64,000 nucleotides of DNA from Nonomuraea muscovyensis (GCF_014207745.1 NZ_JACHJB010000003.1:1280564-1344563), one strand, 5' to 3'. Shown: positions 1 to 7,993, numbered from the stretch's first letter. Translations and numbers: made by a program. The notes: a model not told the origin generated them from the sequence alone.

Positions 1-1
1 G

Positions 2-193
2 GACGGGCTGCTCTCACTCACGCTCTCGCCCGAGCAGTGGCGGCGGCTCGGCGAGCCGCCGCCACTGGCCGCGGCCGGGCTGAACGGCGACCCCACGCCG
101 GGTCAGGTGAGCGAGTGGGCCGCACTGTTCGAAGCCGGCGAGGAGCTCGGGGGTTGCGCGTACTTCACGGGGCTGCTCGACGGCTCTGCCTGA
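2..193 (+). CDS. C-terminal fragment of an unidentified protein
   Basis: The window opens inside this reading frame, which runs 63 codons to a TGA stop. The visible tail reads like ordinary actinobacterial coding sequence, with strong G/C at third codon positions. It has no motif I recognise: it starts DGLLSLTLSPEQWRRLGE and ends in a Gly/Leu-rich stretch. No membrane segment or signal is visible in this part. It is followed after 30 bases by a broken phosphatase gene on the same strand. The function cannot be stated, because the N-terminal bulk of the protein lies outside the window. Confidence 0.6.
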   Translation, partial: DGLLSLTLSPEQWRRLGEPPPLAAAGLNGDPTPGQVSEWAALFEAGEELGGCAYFTGLLDGSA

Positions 194-223
194 CCGCATG
201 CAGCTGGGGTCAGGGTCGCGATC

Positions 224-418
224 ATGTGGATCGACCAGGTGACCGAGATGTTGACCGACGCGGCGGAGATCGCGATCCTTCCCCGTTTCCGGGCGCTGGC
301 CGACGGAGAGGTGGCCGAGAAGTCGCCCGGCGAGGTGGCCACCGTGGCCGACCGTGAGGCCGAGGAGCTGATCAGCCCCACGTGCTGGAACACGGCGCGG
401 TCGCTGCTGCTGGGCTGA
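224..418 (+). pseudogene. Truncated inositol-monophosphatase-like gene
   Basis: The frame begins at ATG 224 (MWIDQVTEML) and ends after only 64 codons. Residues 1-52 resemble the N-terminus of inositol monophosphatase/histidinol-phosphatase proteins: helix 1 with a VLPRFRAL-like segment (here ILPRFRALADGEV), then a SPGEVATVADREAEELIS segment, matching the family pattern in which the lysine/threonine/aspartate-rich strand precedes the metal site. After ISP the similarity stops abruptly and an unrelated 12-residue tail follows. Family members are usually about 260 residues long and carry the metal-binding motifs (GEE, DPLDGT) downstream, all of which are absent here. The next gene ends 29 bases later on the opposite strand, so no room remains for the missing part. 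I read it as a 5' remnant left by a deletion. Confidence 0.6.
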
Positions 419-446
419 TCGCCTCCCATGCCGGCCGGCGGTGCCC

Positions 447-902
447 TCAGAGATGGCGGGACAACCGTTCCGCGAGGATCCGGGCGCGGGCGAGCTGGAC
501 CTTGCGCGCCTGGCCCGCCGCGAACCCGGCCAGGAGCCACGGGGCCGTCAGGTCGAGCCGGTCGCTCACCCGGGTGCCGGCGCCGTCCGGCGCGACATCG
601 AAGCGGTAGGCCATGCGAACGCGTCCCGGGCTGCGCACCTCGCCGTACACGGACCGGCCGTCGGTGTGGAGTACCACGTCGATCGGGTTGTCGTAGGTGA
701 GGAACCGGAGGAATCGGAAGCGCTCGACGGCCGTGTACCGGATCACCCCAGGCTCGGAGCGGTCCACATCACGGACGGCGACCACGAGCGGGGACAGGCC
801 GATGTAGCTCTCCGGAGTCGTGAGGTGCTCGAACACCTTCTCCGGTGCGACGTCCACGTGGAACTCGTGGGTCAGCACGCTGTTCGACACCCGGCCTCCC
901 AT
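447..902 (-). CDS. SRPBCC (START/Bet v1-like) family protein
   Basis: A 151-residue protein when started at ATG 902 (MGGRVSNSVL). Frame continues upstream to another possible start near 998, but the homology-like part begins around residue 7. The sequence has the SRPBCC layout: an N-terminal strand and helix (HEFHVDVAPEKVFEHLTTPE), a central beta-rich section, and a C-terminal long helix (LLAGFAAGQARKVQLARARI) that would line the hydrophobic cavity. Family members bind hydrophobic ligands or act as polyketide cyclases or coenzyme Q-binding proteins; nothing here identifies the ligand. It is a single gene with no evident operon partner, transcribed away from the DUF1838 gene, with which it shares an upstream region of about 100 bases. 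Confidence 0.75.
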   Translation of the reverse strand: MGGRVSNSVLTHEFHVDVAPEKVFEHLTTPESYIGLSPLVVAVRDVDRSEPGVIRYTAVERFRFLRFLTYDNPIDVVLHTDGRSVYGEVRSPGRVRMAYRFDVAPDGAGTRVSDRLDLTAPWLLAGFAAGQARKVQLARARILAERLSRHL

Positions 903-1003
903 GCCTGCGCGTTCTGTCGCGGAATTGTGGCAAGATCCCGCGCCGCCGGGAAGCGCGGAATTATCACGAATGGACCGGTTGAGGTGGGGGTGCACCAACT
1001 GGC

Positions 1004-2035
1004 ATGATCTCGCTGGCTATGTCACCCTCTGCAGCGCCGGGAGCACTCTTGTTCAAGCGTCGTGGTTTGATCCTGTCCGCAGCCCTCACCATGCTGTTGG
1101 TGTGCGTCGCCGTTCCCGGTGCGGCGGCAGGCGATGAGTTGGATGATCCGACAAATCCGGGTCCGGTTTACAAGACGGTGACGGACAAGAGCGCGCTGCT
1201 GTCCTTGCAGACCAACGGGCGCCCGGACGGGCGGGACATGGTCTTCCGGATCTCGGGCTCCGTCTACGCCAACATCGAGGGCAACGCCCACGACCCGGCG
1301 CTGCGCCACGGCCAGAAACTGTTCAACATCGAGGGTTACAACATCCGGCGGCTGTACCGGGTGCCCGGCACCACGCAGCTCTACCAGCTCTCCCGTGAGA
1401 TCGTCTTCTACACCGACCCCGCCGATCCGACGAAGGTCCTGCGGGAGTGGAAGAACCCGATCGACCTCAAGACCTACCCCGTCGTCCCCATCAACAACGA
1501 CGCGGTGAACTTCGGCCCGTTCAACGTCACCTCCTCCTACGTCGGCCCGCCCCTGCGGCAGATGCACGACGAGACCGAGTGGACCAGCGACATCCCGGTG
1601 CGCGCGGACCTCAAGACCGCGCTGGGCGAGTCGTTCGGCCTGGTGAACGGGGTCTACGCGGCCCAGGAGATGTTCGACTTCTACGTCGACGACCGGGAGG
1701 TCGCCACCCGCACGGTCGCGGGCACCGTGCCCAAGGGGGCGATGAACACCAAGATCAGCTGGGCCAGGACGAGCCCATGGGCGCCGTTCCTGTGCCTGCC
1801 GGAGACCGATGTCCGCGGCCAGCTCACCTACCACGCCCGCAGTTGGTCGCTGCAGTCCTACGACGACATCGAGCCGTGGCTGCGCGCCGAGGTCGAGGCC
1901 GCCTACCCGCTCTTCAGGGCCGCCCCCACCGCGCCCGGCCCGAGCGAGAACTCCTGGACGTCCTTCTACAACAAGCAACTGGGCAAGGGAGCCACCACCT
2001 GGGCCGGCTGGTGCGCCGCCAACGGAAAGGGCTGA
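1004..2035 (+). CDS. Exported DUF1838-family protein
   Basis: A 343-residue protein with an N-terminal export signal: Lys-Arg-Arg at residues 18-20, then a hydrophobic stretch ending AVPGAAAG near residue 42. The mature part matches the DUF1838 pattern: a strand with a GSVYANIEG segment, then LFNIEGYNIRRLYRV, SREIVFYTDPAD, a Trp-x-Asn-Pro element (REWKNPIDLKTYPV), and a NDAVNFGPFNV element. The family occurs in proteobacteria, cyanobacteria and actinobacteria and has no established biochemical role. I used ATG 1004. A TTG at 1049 with a GGGAG five bases upstream is an alternative that would shorten the signal region to begin just before the Lys-Arg-Arg. It stands alone and converges on the YceI gene. 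Confidence 0.75.
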   Translation: MISLAMSPSAAPGALLFKRRGLILSAALTMLLVCVAVPGAAAGDELDDPTNPGPVYKTVTDKSALLSLQTNGRPDGRDMVFRISGSVYANIEGNAHDPALRHGQKLFNIEGYNIRRLYRVPGTTQLYQLSREIVFYTDPADPTKVLREWKNPIDLKTYPVVPINNDAVNFGPFNVTSSYVGPPLRQMHDETEWTSDIPVRADLKTALGESFGLVNGVYAAQEMFDFYVDDREVATRTVAGTVPKGAMNTKISWARTSPWAPFLCLPETDVRGQLTYHARSWSLQSYDDIEPWLRAEVEAAYPLFRAAPTAPGPSENSWTSFYNKQLGKGATTWAGWCAANGKG

Positions 2036-2101
2036 CGCCGGCCCGCACACGACGATCCCAGCCGCCGGGCCCTCGGAGGCTTCGGGCGGCTGGGATCCTC
2101 C

Positions 2102-2656
2102 CTACTGCTTGGGTACGAGGCCGAGGTCGAACCGTATCTCGACCTCGTCGCCGACCTTGAGCGCGCCGAAGAACGCCGAGTAGGGCCGGATCCCCCATCG
2201 GGACTGCACGATGACCGCCGAGCCGTTCGCGCGTCCCCCGGCCAAAGTGCCCTGTATCGCGACGGGCAGTGTGGCGCCGACCATGGTGAGGTCGCCCTCG
2301 ACCTGGAACGACTCCGCCGTGCCCCCGACCCGTGACGACCGGAACGTGATCATCGGATGGCGTCCGCTGTGCAGGATCTTCTCCCGGATGATCTTCTCGA
2401 TCTCCTCGCGATCGGCGGCCGTGAGCGGTTTGACGCCGCCGGTCCCCTTCTGAACCTCGAACGACCCGGTGTCCGCCTCAACCGTCACCGAGGAGCCGGC
2501 CGGGTCGGCGGGGTCGATCGTGGCGTCGCCGTGCCAGCGGGTGACCGCGATGGTGAGATCGTGGCCGGCCTTCGCGCCGAACCCGGCACGCGTCGTATGG
2601 ACCAGGAGCCGGCCGGACTCGGGTCCCAACGTGTAGCTACCAGCGGTGATGCCCAC
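2102..2656 (-). CDS. YceI family lipid/isoprenoid-binding protein
   Basis: 184 residues from GTG 2656. It shows the YceI lipocalin-like pattern: an opening GSYTLGPESGRLLVHT strand, GFGAKAGHDLTIAV with the conserved Gly-His-Asp, VTVEADTGSFEV, and a C-terminal KVGDEVEIRFDL strand. YceI proteins form an antiparallel beta-barrel that binds polyisoprenoid or other amphipathic chains. Unlike the E. coli protein, this one has no signal peptide and is probably cytoplasmic, as is common for actinobacterial homologues. An insert rich in charged residues (about 80-100, AADREEIEKIIREKI) is seen in many actinobacterial members. It is convergent with the upstream DUF1838 gene and co-directional with the downstream-numbered secreted-protein gene. 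Confidence 0.85.
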   Translation of the reverse strand: MGITAGSYTLGPESGRLLVHTTRAGFGAKAGHDLTIAVTRWHGDATIDPADPAGSSVTVEADTGSFEVQKGTGGVKPLTAADREEIEKIIREKILHSGRHPMITFRSSRVGGTAESFQVEGDLTMVGATLPVAIQGTLAGGRANGSAVIVQSRWGIRPYSAFFGALKVGDEVEIRFDLGLVPKQ

Positions 2657-2708
2657 CTGACCAGGTTAGCTCCGTACGGGGGAAGGGCGGGGCCCGCGCT
2701 CGGAGCGT

Positions 2709-4010
2709 CTACGCGGGCGACGGGATGTCGGCGATCCTGACGGAGAAGACGACCCGCTCCTCCTCGCCCTCGGTGAGGCCCCACAACTCGCCGGTCCCGT
2801 ACCAGAGGGACAGGTCCTCCGGCCGGTGGGCCCAGCGCGTGTGGGCGTCGATCGTCCAGGTGGAGGCGGCGCCGCTGACGTTCACGGTGGCGAACCGCCT
2901 GCCGGGGTCCGGGCCGGGGTGGGAACCGGCCGACATGTTGAGGTACAGGCGGTCGCCGTCGGCCTGGACGCCCTGCACGTCGCTGATGGCGTCGGCCGGG
3001 TCGGCCGGAACGGTGGACACCCACGCCTGAGCGGGGGCGGTGACGAGCCGGTAGTCACCGTCGGGGGGCGGCTGGAAGCGGTAGCGGACCAGCTTGGTGC
3101 CGGCCAGGGAGGCGGAGGTGCCGCTGGAGCGCTTGTACGTGCCCGCGATCAGGGTCGCGCCGCCGGAGCTGCGGCGGTCCAGGGAGACGTAGTCGAAGAG
3201 GATCGGGGTGATGTAGTGGCGTATTTCCGGAATGACGTACTTGTAGTCACCGCCGCTTCCGTCCTTCTTGCGATAGATCTTGCGGGTGTCGAACACCCGG
3301 ATGGTGTGCCGCGTCGAGTCGGGGCCCGAGTAGCCGTTCCAGTTGGAGCTGGAGGTCATGAACAGGTAGGGGCCGTACCACGCCAGACCGCCGCCGTGTC
3401 CGTAGACGCGCCTCAGCATTCCCCGCCCGTCCACCCATACGGGCAGGACGTTGCGGTAGCGGCGCTCGTCCAGGTCGACGACCGACAGGATGACGGAGTT
3501 GGTGCGGTAGTCGGGCGCGTCGGGGTCGGGTGAGTTCAGCCACGCCCAGCTCGTGATGAGCGCCCTGTGGTCGCTCCCGATCGGGGTGCCGTCGAGCTGG
3601 GCCTCGCCGGAGGTGGCCAGCCCCTGCGGCACCCAGGGGGAGTGGGGGAGGTCCTGCTTGTCGCCCTGGGCGCCGGGGTTCCAGCAGAACCACGTACGGA
3701 CCTGCAGCAGCGGCAGATAGGACGCCCGGGCCGCGCAGCCCGCGTCCTCGCTCCCCGGTAGGGCGGTACGGTCGGTTCCGGTGAGCGCCCCGGCGATCCC
3801 CACCCGCTCGTACTCGGCTGAGGGCGGCACCGTATAGGGGTCGGAGCCGGCGGTCAGGTTGAGACCCGTCAGGCTCAACGCCTTGAGCGGCGCCACATCG
3901 GCCGTCCTCGCCGCCGCGCTGGCCGGAGACATCACGGGTGAGACCAGGGCCGCCACGGCCACCGTTCTCGCGAACCAGGTCAGAGCAGTCGCCGCCCAGT
4001 GCTTGGCCAC
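2709..4010 (-). CDS. Secreted protein of unknown function
   Basis: 433 residues from GTG 4010, chosen because an AGGGGA ribosome site lies seven bases upstream and a signal peptide follows immediately (AKHWAATALTWFARTVAVAALVSPVMSPASAAA, cleavage probably after the final Ala cluster near residue 35). The mature protein is rich in aromatic residues and strands, with recurring Trp/Tyr-Gly motifs such as VYGHGGGLAWYGPYLFMTS and HRPEDLSLWYGTGELWGL. This resembles the repeated blades of a secreted beta-propeller, but I cannot match it to a named family. Four cysteines or fewer are visible (for example GCAARAS and WFCWNPG). The same frame stays open upstream through the next gene, but that is a chance overlap. 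Function unknown. Confidence 0.75.
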   Translation of the reverse strand: MAKHWAATALTWFARTVAVAALVSPVMSPASAAARTADVAPLKALSLTGLNLTAGSDPYTVPPSAEYERVGIAGALTGTDRTALPGSEDAGCAARASYLPLLQVRTWFCWNPGAQGDKQDLPHSPWVPQGLATSGEAQLDGTPIGSDHRALITSWAWLNSPDPDAPDYRTNSVILSVVDLDERRYRNVLPVWVDGRGMLRRVYGHGGGLAWYGPYLFMTSSSNWNGYSGPDSTRHTIRVFDTRKIYRKKDGSGGDYKYVIPEIRHYITPILFDYVSLDRRSSGGATLIAGTYKRSSGTSASLAGTKLVRYRFQPPPDGDYRLVTAPAQAWVSTVPADPADAISDVQGVQADGDRLYLNMSAGSHPGPDPGRRFATVNVSGAASTWTIDAHTRWAHRPEDLSLWYGTGELWGLTEGEEERVVFSVRIADIPSPA

Positions 4011-4209
4011 GCAAGTCCCCTCTGTGGAGAAAACGCTTCCGGCAACACTTACGTGGATCTTGACTCGGCGGCCCGCCCCGCCGCAACACTCGCTTCCGCC
4101 GACCTGATCCGCCCTCGGCCCGTGCGAGTTCGGACTCCCCGGGCGCCGGCCCTCGGACGGCTGCTCGCGGGGACGCTCGTGCCGGGGCGCCATCGCCCTG
4201 TTGAGCCGG

Positions 4210-4845
4210 TCAGGAGCCGGTGAGGTCGCGTTCCAGGGTGCGGGCGTACGACTCGACGGCGGCGACGATGTCCACCGCCTCCGGGTCCAGCAGCCACTGC
4301 GTCTGCAGCCCGTCGAGCGTGGCGATGATCTCGGCCGCCTTGGCCTCCGGGTCCAGCCCGGCCCGCGTGAGCCCCGTCCGCTGGGCCGCGCGGACGGTGT
4401 CGGCGACGATGGCGCGCATCGCGCGGTAGCGGGCGACGAAGTGGTCGTGCCCCGGGGCGTCCGGCTCCAGACTCTCCGCCACCAGCACCGTGAACAGCTT
4501 GGCCAGCCCCGCCCGGTACTTGTTGCGGCGGGCGAACTCCGGCAGTGCCCGCAGCCGGTCGGCCGGCTCCATGCCGAGCAGCTCCATGGCGAACGCCTCG
4601 CTGTCGAGGTCACGCCGCTCTATCACCGCCAGCAGGAGCCCCGCCTTGTTGCCGAAGTGGTGCAGCAGGCCGGGCTCGGTGATCCCGGCCCGGGCGGCCA
4701 CGTCGGCCAGCGAGGTGCCCCGGTAGCCGCGCTCGGCGAACAACTCGGCGGCGATCAGGATGATCTCCTCGCGGCGAAGGCGGGCCCGTTCGCGGCGGCT
4801 CGTCGCGGGCCCGTCCCCGTGGAGGGGTTGATCAGCGCGGCTCAT
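4210..4845 (-). CDS. TetR-family transcriptional regulator
   Basis: 211 residues from ATG 4845. Residues about 15-60 form a TetR helix-turn-helix: RREEIILIAAELFAERGYRG, then TSLADVAARAGITEPGLLHHF and GNKAGLLLAV. The remaining helical part is a ligand-binding and dimer domain whose ligand cannot be predicted. The gene is divergent from a secreted lipase with 56 bases between starts, and that gap contains an imperfect inverted repeat (4864-4889) that fits a TetR operator. The simplest reading is a repressor of itself and of the lipase. A related decamer upstream of the cis-prenyltransferase gene suggests a possible second target. Confidence 0.85.
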   Translation of the reverse strand: MSRADQPLHGDGPATSRRERARLRREEIILIAAELFAERGYRGTSLADVAARAGITEPGLLHHFGNKAGLLLAVIERRDLDSEAFAMELLGMEPADRLRALPEFARRNKYRAGLAKLFTVLVAESLEPDAPGHDHFVARYRAMRAIVADTVRAAQRTGLTRAGLDPEAKAAEIIATLDGLQTQWLLDPEAVDIVAAVESYARTLERDLTGS

Positions 4846-4863
4846 GGTGCTAAACCTAGCGCA

Positions 4864-4889
4864 ACTCACCTACCGAGCACTAAGTAAGT
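4864..4889. promoter_or_regulatory. Candidate TetR operator between regulator and lipase
   Basis: Two 10-base arms, ACTCACCTAC and CTAAGTAAGT, lie in inverted orientation around a 6-base centre and match at seven of ten positions. The element sits in the 56-base gap between the divergent starts of the TetR gene and the lipase gene, where a repressor could block both promoters. This position and symmetry are typical of TetR operators; binding is inferred. Confidence 0.45.
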
Positions 4890-4901
4890 GAAGGGGCGAC
4901 C

Positions 4902-5567
4902 ATGGGACGTCTGCTGGCAGGAGCGGGGGCCGTCGTCTTAGCGGCGGCCCTGAGCACGAGTTCGGGAGTGGCCTGGGCGCGACAGTCCCAGGGCGAGCCG
5001 GTCATCCTCGTCCACGGCTGGAACGGCACCCCCGATTCCTTCGCCCCCATGAAGGCGGCCCTGCAGCAGGCCGGGCATCCCGCGTACGCGATCGACCTGC
5101 CCGGAGAGGAGAACATCGCCAACGCGAACGCCATCGCCGCCCTGGTCGAGCAGGTACGCCAGACGCACGGCGCCGACAAGGTGAGCCTGGTCGGTCACAG
5201 CATGGGCGGCCTGTCGGCCCGGTACTACCTGAAGTCCCTCGGCGGCACCACCAAGACCCTGAGCTACGTCTCCATGGGCACCGGCCAGCGTGGCTACTGG
5301 CCCGCGTGCCTGCTCCCGGCCGCGCAGGGCGGCCAGATGTGCCCCACGAGCACGTTCATGACGCAGCTCAACAGCGGCGACCCGACGCCCGGCGCGGTCC
5401 GCTACACCGTGCTGGCCAGTTCGCTCGACGAGACCCGCAACGACACCATCGACGGTGTGGCGTGCAGGGCCGAGCTGCCGGGCGTGCCGCACGCGGAGGA
5501 GCCGGGGAACGCGGCGTTCGTCGACGCGGTCCTGACCGCGCTCGGCGGCGGCTGCCCGGCGGCGTGA
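4902..5567 (+). CDS. Secreted lipase/esterase (alpha/beta hydrolase)
   Basis: 221 residues. Residues 1-27 are a signal peptide (MGRLLAGAGAVVLAAALSTS ... VAWA). The mature enzyme has the oxyanion-hole segment VILVHGWNGT and the nucleophile elbow GHSMGG with Ser100, characteristic of extracellular triacylglycerol lipases and related esterases of the LipA/EstA type in Streptomyces and Bacillus. The catalytic His is likely in the PHAEEPGNAAF segment near the C-terminus, and the Asp around the DDTIDGV-like loop; both are tentative. Cysteines near residues 138, 146, 187 and 217 could form disulfides. It is divergent from the TetR gene, which probably controls it. The closest-fitting role is hydrolysis of short- or medium-chain lipid esters outside the cell. 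Confidence 0.85.
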   Translation: MGRLLAGAGAVVLAAALSTSSGVAWARQSQGEPVILVHGWNGTPDSFAPMKAALQQAGHPAYAIDLPGEENIANANAIAALVEQVRQTHGADKVSLVGHSMGGLSARYYLKSLGGTTKTLSYVSMGTGQRGYWPACLLPAAQGGQMCPTSTFMTQLNSGDPTPGAVRYTVLASSLDETRNDTIDGVACRAELPGVPHAEEPGNAAFVDAVLTALGGGCPAA

Positions 5568-5714
5568 ACGCGCCACCGCATCCTCCGCGACGCCCTCACG
5601 GGCACGGGGCTGGTGTACTGCCCGACCGGGTGGTGGCACTAGTCGTACGGTGACCGGTGCTGGGCCTTCGTCACCGGGCCTCCTTTCCGATTCCCGCTCG
5701 ACTACCAAGAGTCG

Positions 5715-5743
5715 TTCATCACTCACCCACGGTGAGCTATAGT
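5715..5743 (+). promoter_or_regulatory. Candidate promoter with palindrome in its spacer
   Basis: A good -10 hexamer TATAGT (5738-5743) lies 17 bases after TTCATC (5715-5720), a weak -35. The spacer contains a perfect inverted repeat, CTCACC-CAC-GGTGAG (5722-5736), the classic position for a repressor site. It lies 33 bases upstream of the cis-prenyltransferase start. Promoter and repression are inferred from sequence only. Confidence 0.45.
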
Positions 5744-5775
5744 CGCTCCGGAGGCGGGGGAGCGGAGGCCATGCG

Positions 5776-6498
5776 GTGGTGTCGGGTCTGCCAGGCCACG
5801 TGGCGTGCGTCATGGACGGCAACGGGCGGTGGGCCGAGCGGCGCTCACTGCCCCGGACGGCCGGGCACCGGGCCGCCGAGGCCGCGGTGATCGACGTGAT
5901 CGAGACGGCCTACGCGGCCGGCATCCCGTGGCTGAGCCTGTTCGCCTTCTCCACCGAAAACTGGCGGCGGCCCGGCGGCGAGGTCGGCTTCCTGATGCGG
6001 CTGGTGCAGCGGGCCGTCCGCAAGCACGCCATGACGCTGCACGCGCGCGGCATCCGGTGCCGCTTCCTCGGCGACTCCGACGCCAGGATCCCCGCGTCCC
6101 TGGCCGGCGACATCACCGACCTCATGACGCTGACCCGCGCCAACACGCGGATGACGCTGACCGTGGCGTTCGACCACGGCGGGCGCCGCGACATCGTGAG
6201 CGCCGCCCGGTCCCTCATCCGCGACCGGGTGCCGGCCGAGCAGGTCACCGAGGAGAGCTTCGCCCGCCACCTGCCCCACCCCGACACCCCCGACGTGGAC
6301 CTGGTCATCCGCACCTCCGGGGAGCAGCGCATCTCCAACTTCATGCTGTGGCAGGTGGCCTACGCCGAGTGGATGTTCCCCCGGGTGCTGTGGCCGGACT
6401 TCCGCGCGGCGCACCTGTGGGAATGCCTGGACGCCTACCGGCGGCGCGAGCGCCGGTTCGGCGACGTCCAGGTGCCGACCATGACGCGAGAGGGCTGA
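5776..6498 (+). CDS. uppS: Cis-prenyltransferase (polyprenyl diphosphate synthase)
   Basis: 240 residues from GTG 5776 (a second in-frame GTG follows directly). All family signatures are present in order: MDGNGRWAERR near residue 13 with the catalytic Asp, LFAFSTENWRRP near 54, FLGDSDARIPASL, TVAFDHGGRRDI, and the C-terminal RTSGEQRISNFMLWQ and WPDF segments. Enzymes of this fold condense isopentenyl diphosphate in Z configuration; long-chain members make the undecaprenyl carrier for cell-wall glycans, and short-chain members make Z-FPP or similar. Chain length cannot be read from the sequence. It is coupled to the next gene by a 1-base gap (TGA then ATG), so the two are probably one operon. 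Actinomycetes usually carry more than one member, so this may be a specialised paralogue, perhaps serving the adjacent glycosyltransferase island. Confidence 0.9.
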   Translation: MVSGLPGHVACVMDGNGRWAERRSLPRTAGHRAAEAAVIDVIETAYAAGIPWLSLFAFSTENWRRPGGEVGFLMRLVQRAVRKHAMTLHARGIRCRFLGDSDARIPASLAGDITDLMTLTRANTRMTLTVAFDHGGRRDIVSAARSLIRDRVPAEQVTEESFARHLPHPDTPDVDLVIRTSGEQRISNFMLWQVAYAEWMFPRVLWPDFRAAHLWECLDAYRRRERRFGDVQVPTMTREG

Positions 6499-6499
6499 G

Positions 6500-7978
6500 A
6501 TGGCCGAGACGACGAACGCTCCGACCGACCCCGTGACCGACCCGATGGCCGACACCGGGGCCGATCCGGCGACCGGCTCCGCGCCCACGCCGGGGCCCGG
6601 CCCGTTGCTGCGGCACTACGCGAACCAGGCGCGGTGGGGGCTGGCGGCGACCCGGGCCAGCGTCCTGGAGGCCGCCCACCCGCAGATCGGCGCGGCCCTC
6701 GCCGCCAACTCGACGTTCGTCGCCCGCCCCTGGCGGCGGCTGCGCAACACCCTGGTCAGCATGCGCCGGCTGGTCGACGACGACGACCAGGTGCGCCTGC
6801 GCGAGGCGGCCCGGCTCAACAGGCTGCACGGGCGCATCGCCGGTACCGACGCCCAGGGCCGGCCCTACGACGCGATGGACCCCGAGGCCCGCGCCTGGGT
6901 GATGGCGACCCTGTTCGAGTCGACGGTCACGATGTGCCGGCTCGGTGGCAGGCCCCTCGACAAGCCCACGCAGGAGCGCCTGTACGAGGAGTTCCGGGAG
7001 ATGCTCGTCCTCATGGGCGACGACGGCGCCGCCCTGCCCGCGACGCTCCACGAGTTCTGGCCCTACTACGACGAGACGGTCAGCCTTCGCCTGGAGCTCA
7101 ACGAGGCGGTCCACGCCGTCCTCTACCGGGTGTTCGCGGAGGTGCCCCCGCCGCCCCTCCTGCGCGACCACCCGGCGGCGTGGGCCGCGATCCGGGCCCT
7201 GGCCGGGCCGCTGGCCGGCGCGATCACCGTGGCGTCGCTGCCCGACGGCTTCCGCCGGCAGGCCCACCTCGCCACGCCGCCGGGCGCGCAGGCGCTGATG
7301 CACGGCGTCTACCTGACGGCCGGGCTGGCGACCCGCTGGCTGCCGGCGGCCTGGACGCGGGTCTCCACGTTCATGGACGTCCTGGACCTCGACGACGAGC
7401 CCGGCTCGCGGCTGCTGGGGGCGCTGCTGCACCAGGCGAGCCGGGTCAGCACCCTGCTGCAGCACGTCCACGCCGAGCCCGAGCAGCCCGTCGCCCCCGC
7501 CCGCAGATCCGCCGAGCGGTTCTTCACCGAGGTCCTCGACCAGACCGGCAACGGCCATCTCGAATGGCCCGACCTGGCGGCCATGGCCCGGGAGATCGCG
7601 ACCCGGCTCGACATGGACGCCCAGGCCGAGGCCCGGCTCTTCACCGCGTACGCCGACTGGTGGCGCGAGCTCCAGACCAGCCTGGACACCGACGGCGACG
7701 GGCGGATCACCCGGCACGAGTACGCGACGGCGGCCACCACGCCTGCCGGGCCCGCCCTGATCAAGGTGGCCGACGCGCTGTTCGACGCCACCGACGCCGA
7801 CGGCGACCAGACGATCAGCACGCCCGAGTACCAAGCGCTGTTCCGGTCCGCGTTCGACCGCGAACTGACCGGCGGCGCCGACCGGCTCTCCCGGGCGGCG
7901 TTCGTCAGGGAGTTCCTGACGTTCATGGCGGGCCGCCACCACTCAGGCGCCTACGACAGCCTCCTCACCGAAGGCTGA
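6500..7978 (+). CDS. MpaB-type (DUF2236) oxygenase fused to EF-hands
   Basis: 492 residues. Residues about 25-330 match the DUF2236/oxygenase-catalytic family (MpaB, rubber oxygenase-like): a WGLAATRASVLEAAHPQIG helix, an RLNRLHGRIAG segment whose His is a likely haem ligand, and the PEARAWVMATLFES helix. The C-terminal third is a calerythrin-like EF-hand block. Two loops are canonical (DTDGDGRITRHE near 395, DADGDQTISTPE near 431), one is plausible (DQTGNGHLEWPD near 347) and one is degenerate. Family members are membrane-associated or secreted haem oxygenases cleaving isoprenoid or lipid double bonds; no signal peptide is evident here. The pairing with a cis-prenyltransferase suggests an isoprenoid substrate and calcium control, both inferred. 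Convergent with the next gene, 15 bases away. Confidence 0.8.
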   Translation: MAETTNAPTDPVTDPMADTGADPATGSAPTPGPGPLLRHYANQARWGLAATRASVLEAAHPQIGAALAANSTFVARPWRRLRNTLVSMRRLVDDDDQVRLREAARLNRLHGRIAGTDAQGRPYDAMDPEARAWVMATLFESTVTMCRLGGRPLDKPTQERLYEEFREMLVLMGDDGAALPATLHEFWPYYDETVSLRLELNEAVHAVLYRVFAEVPPPPLLRDHPAAWAAIRALAGPLAGAITVASLPDGFRRQAHLATPPGAQALMHGVYLTAGLATRWLPAAWTRVSTFMDVLDLDDEPGSRLLGALLHQASRVSTLLQHVHAEPEQPVAPARRSAERFFTEVLDQTGNGHLEWPDLAAMAREIATRLDMDAQAEARLFTAYADWWRELQTSLDTDGDGRITRHEYATAATTPAGPALIKVADALFDATDADGDQTISTPEYQALFRSAFDRELTGGADRLSRAAFVREFLTFMAGRHHSGAYDSLLTEG

Positions 7979-7993
7979 CGACCGAGGGGCGGC

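Noticed and set aside
1022..2050. 342-codon frame antisense to the DUF1838 gene
   Set aside because: Gly/Val/Leu-rich low-information sequence with no motif; the plus-strand frame has an export signal and family motifs.
4011..4613. Upstream extension of the 433-residue secreted protein's frame through the TetR gene
   Set aside because: The extension overlaps the TetR gene in another frame on the same strand, has Arg/Ser/Pro-rich shadow composition, and the signal peptide with ribosome site fixes the start at 4010.
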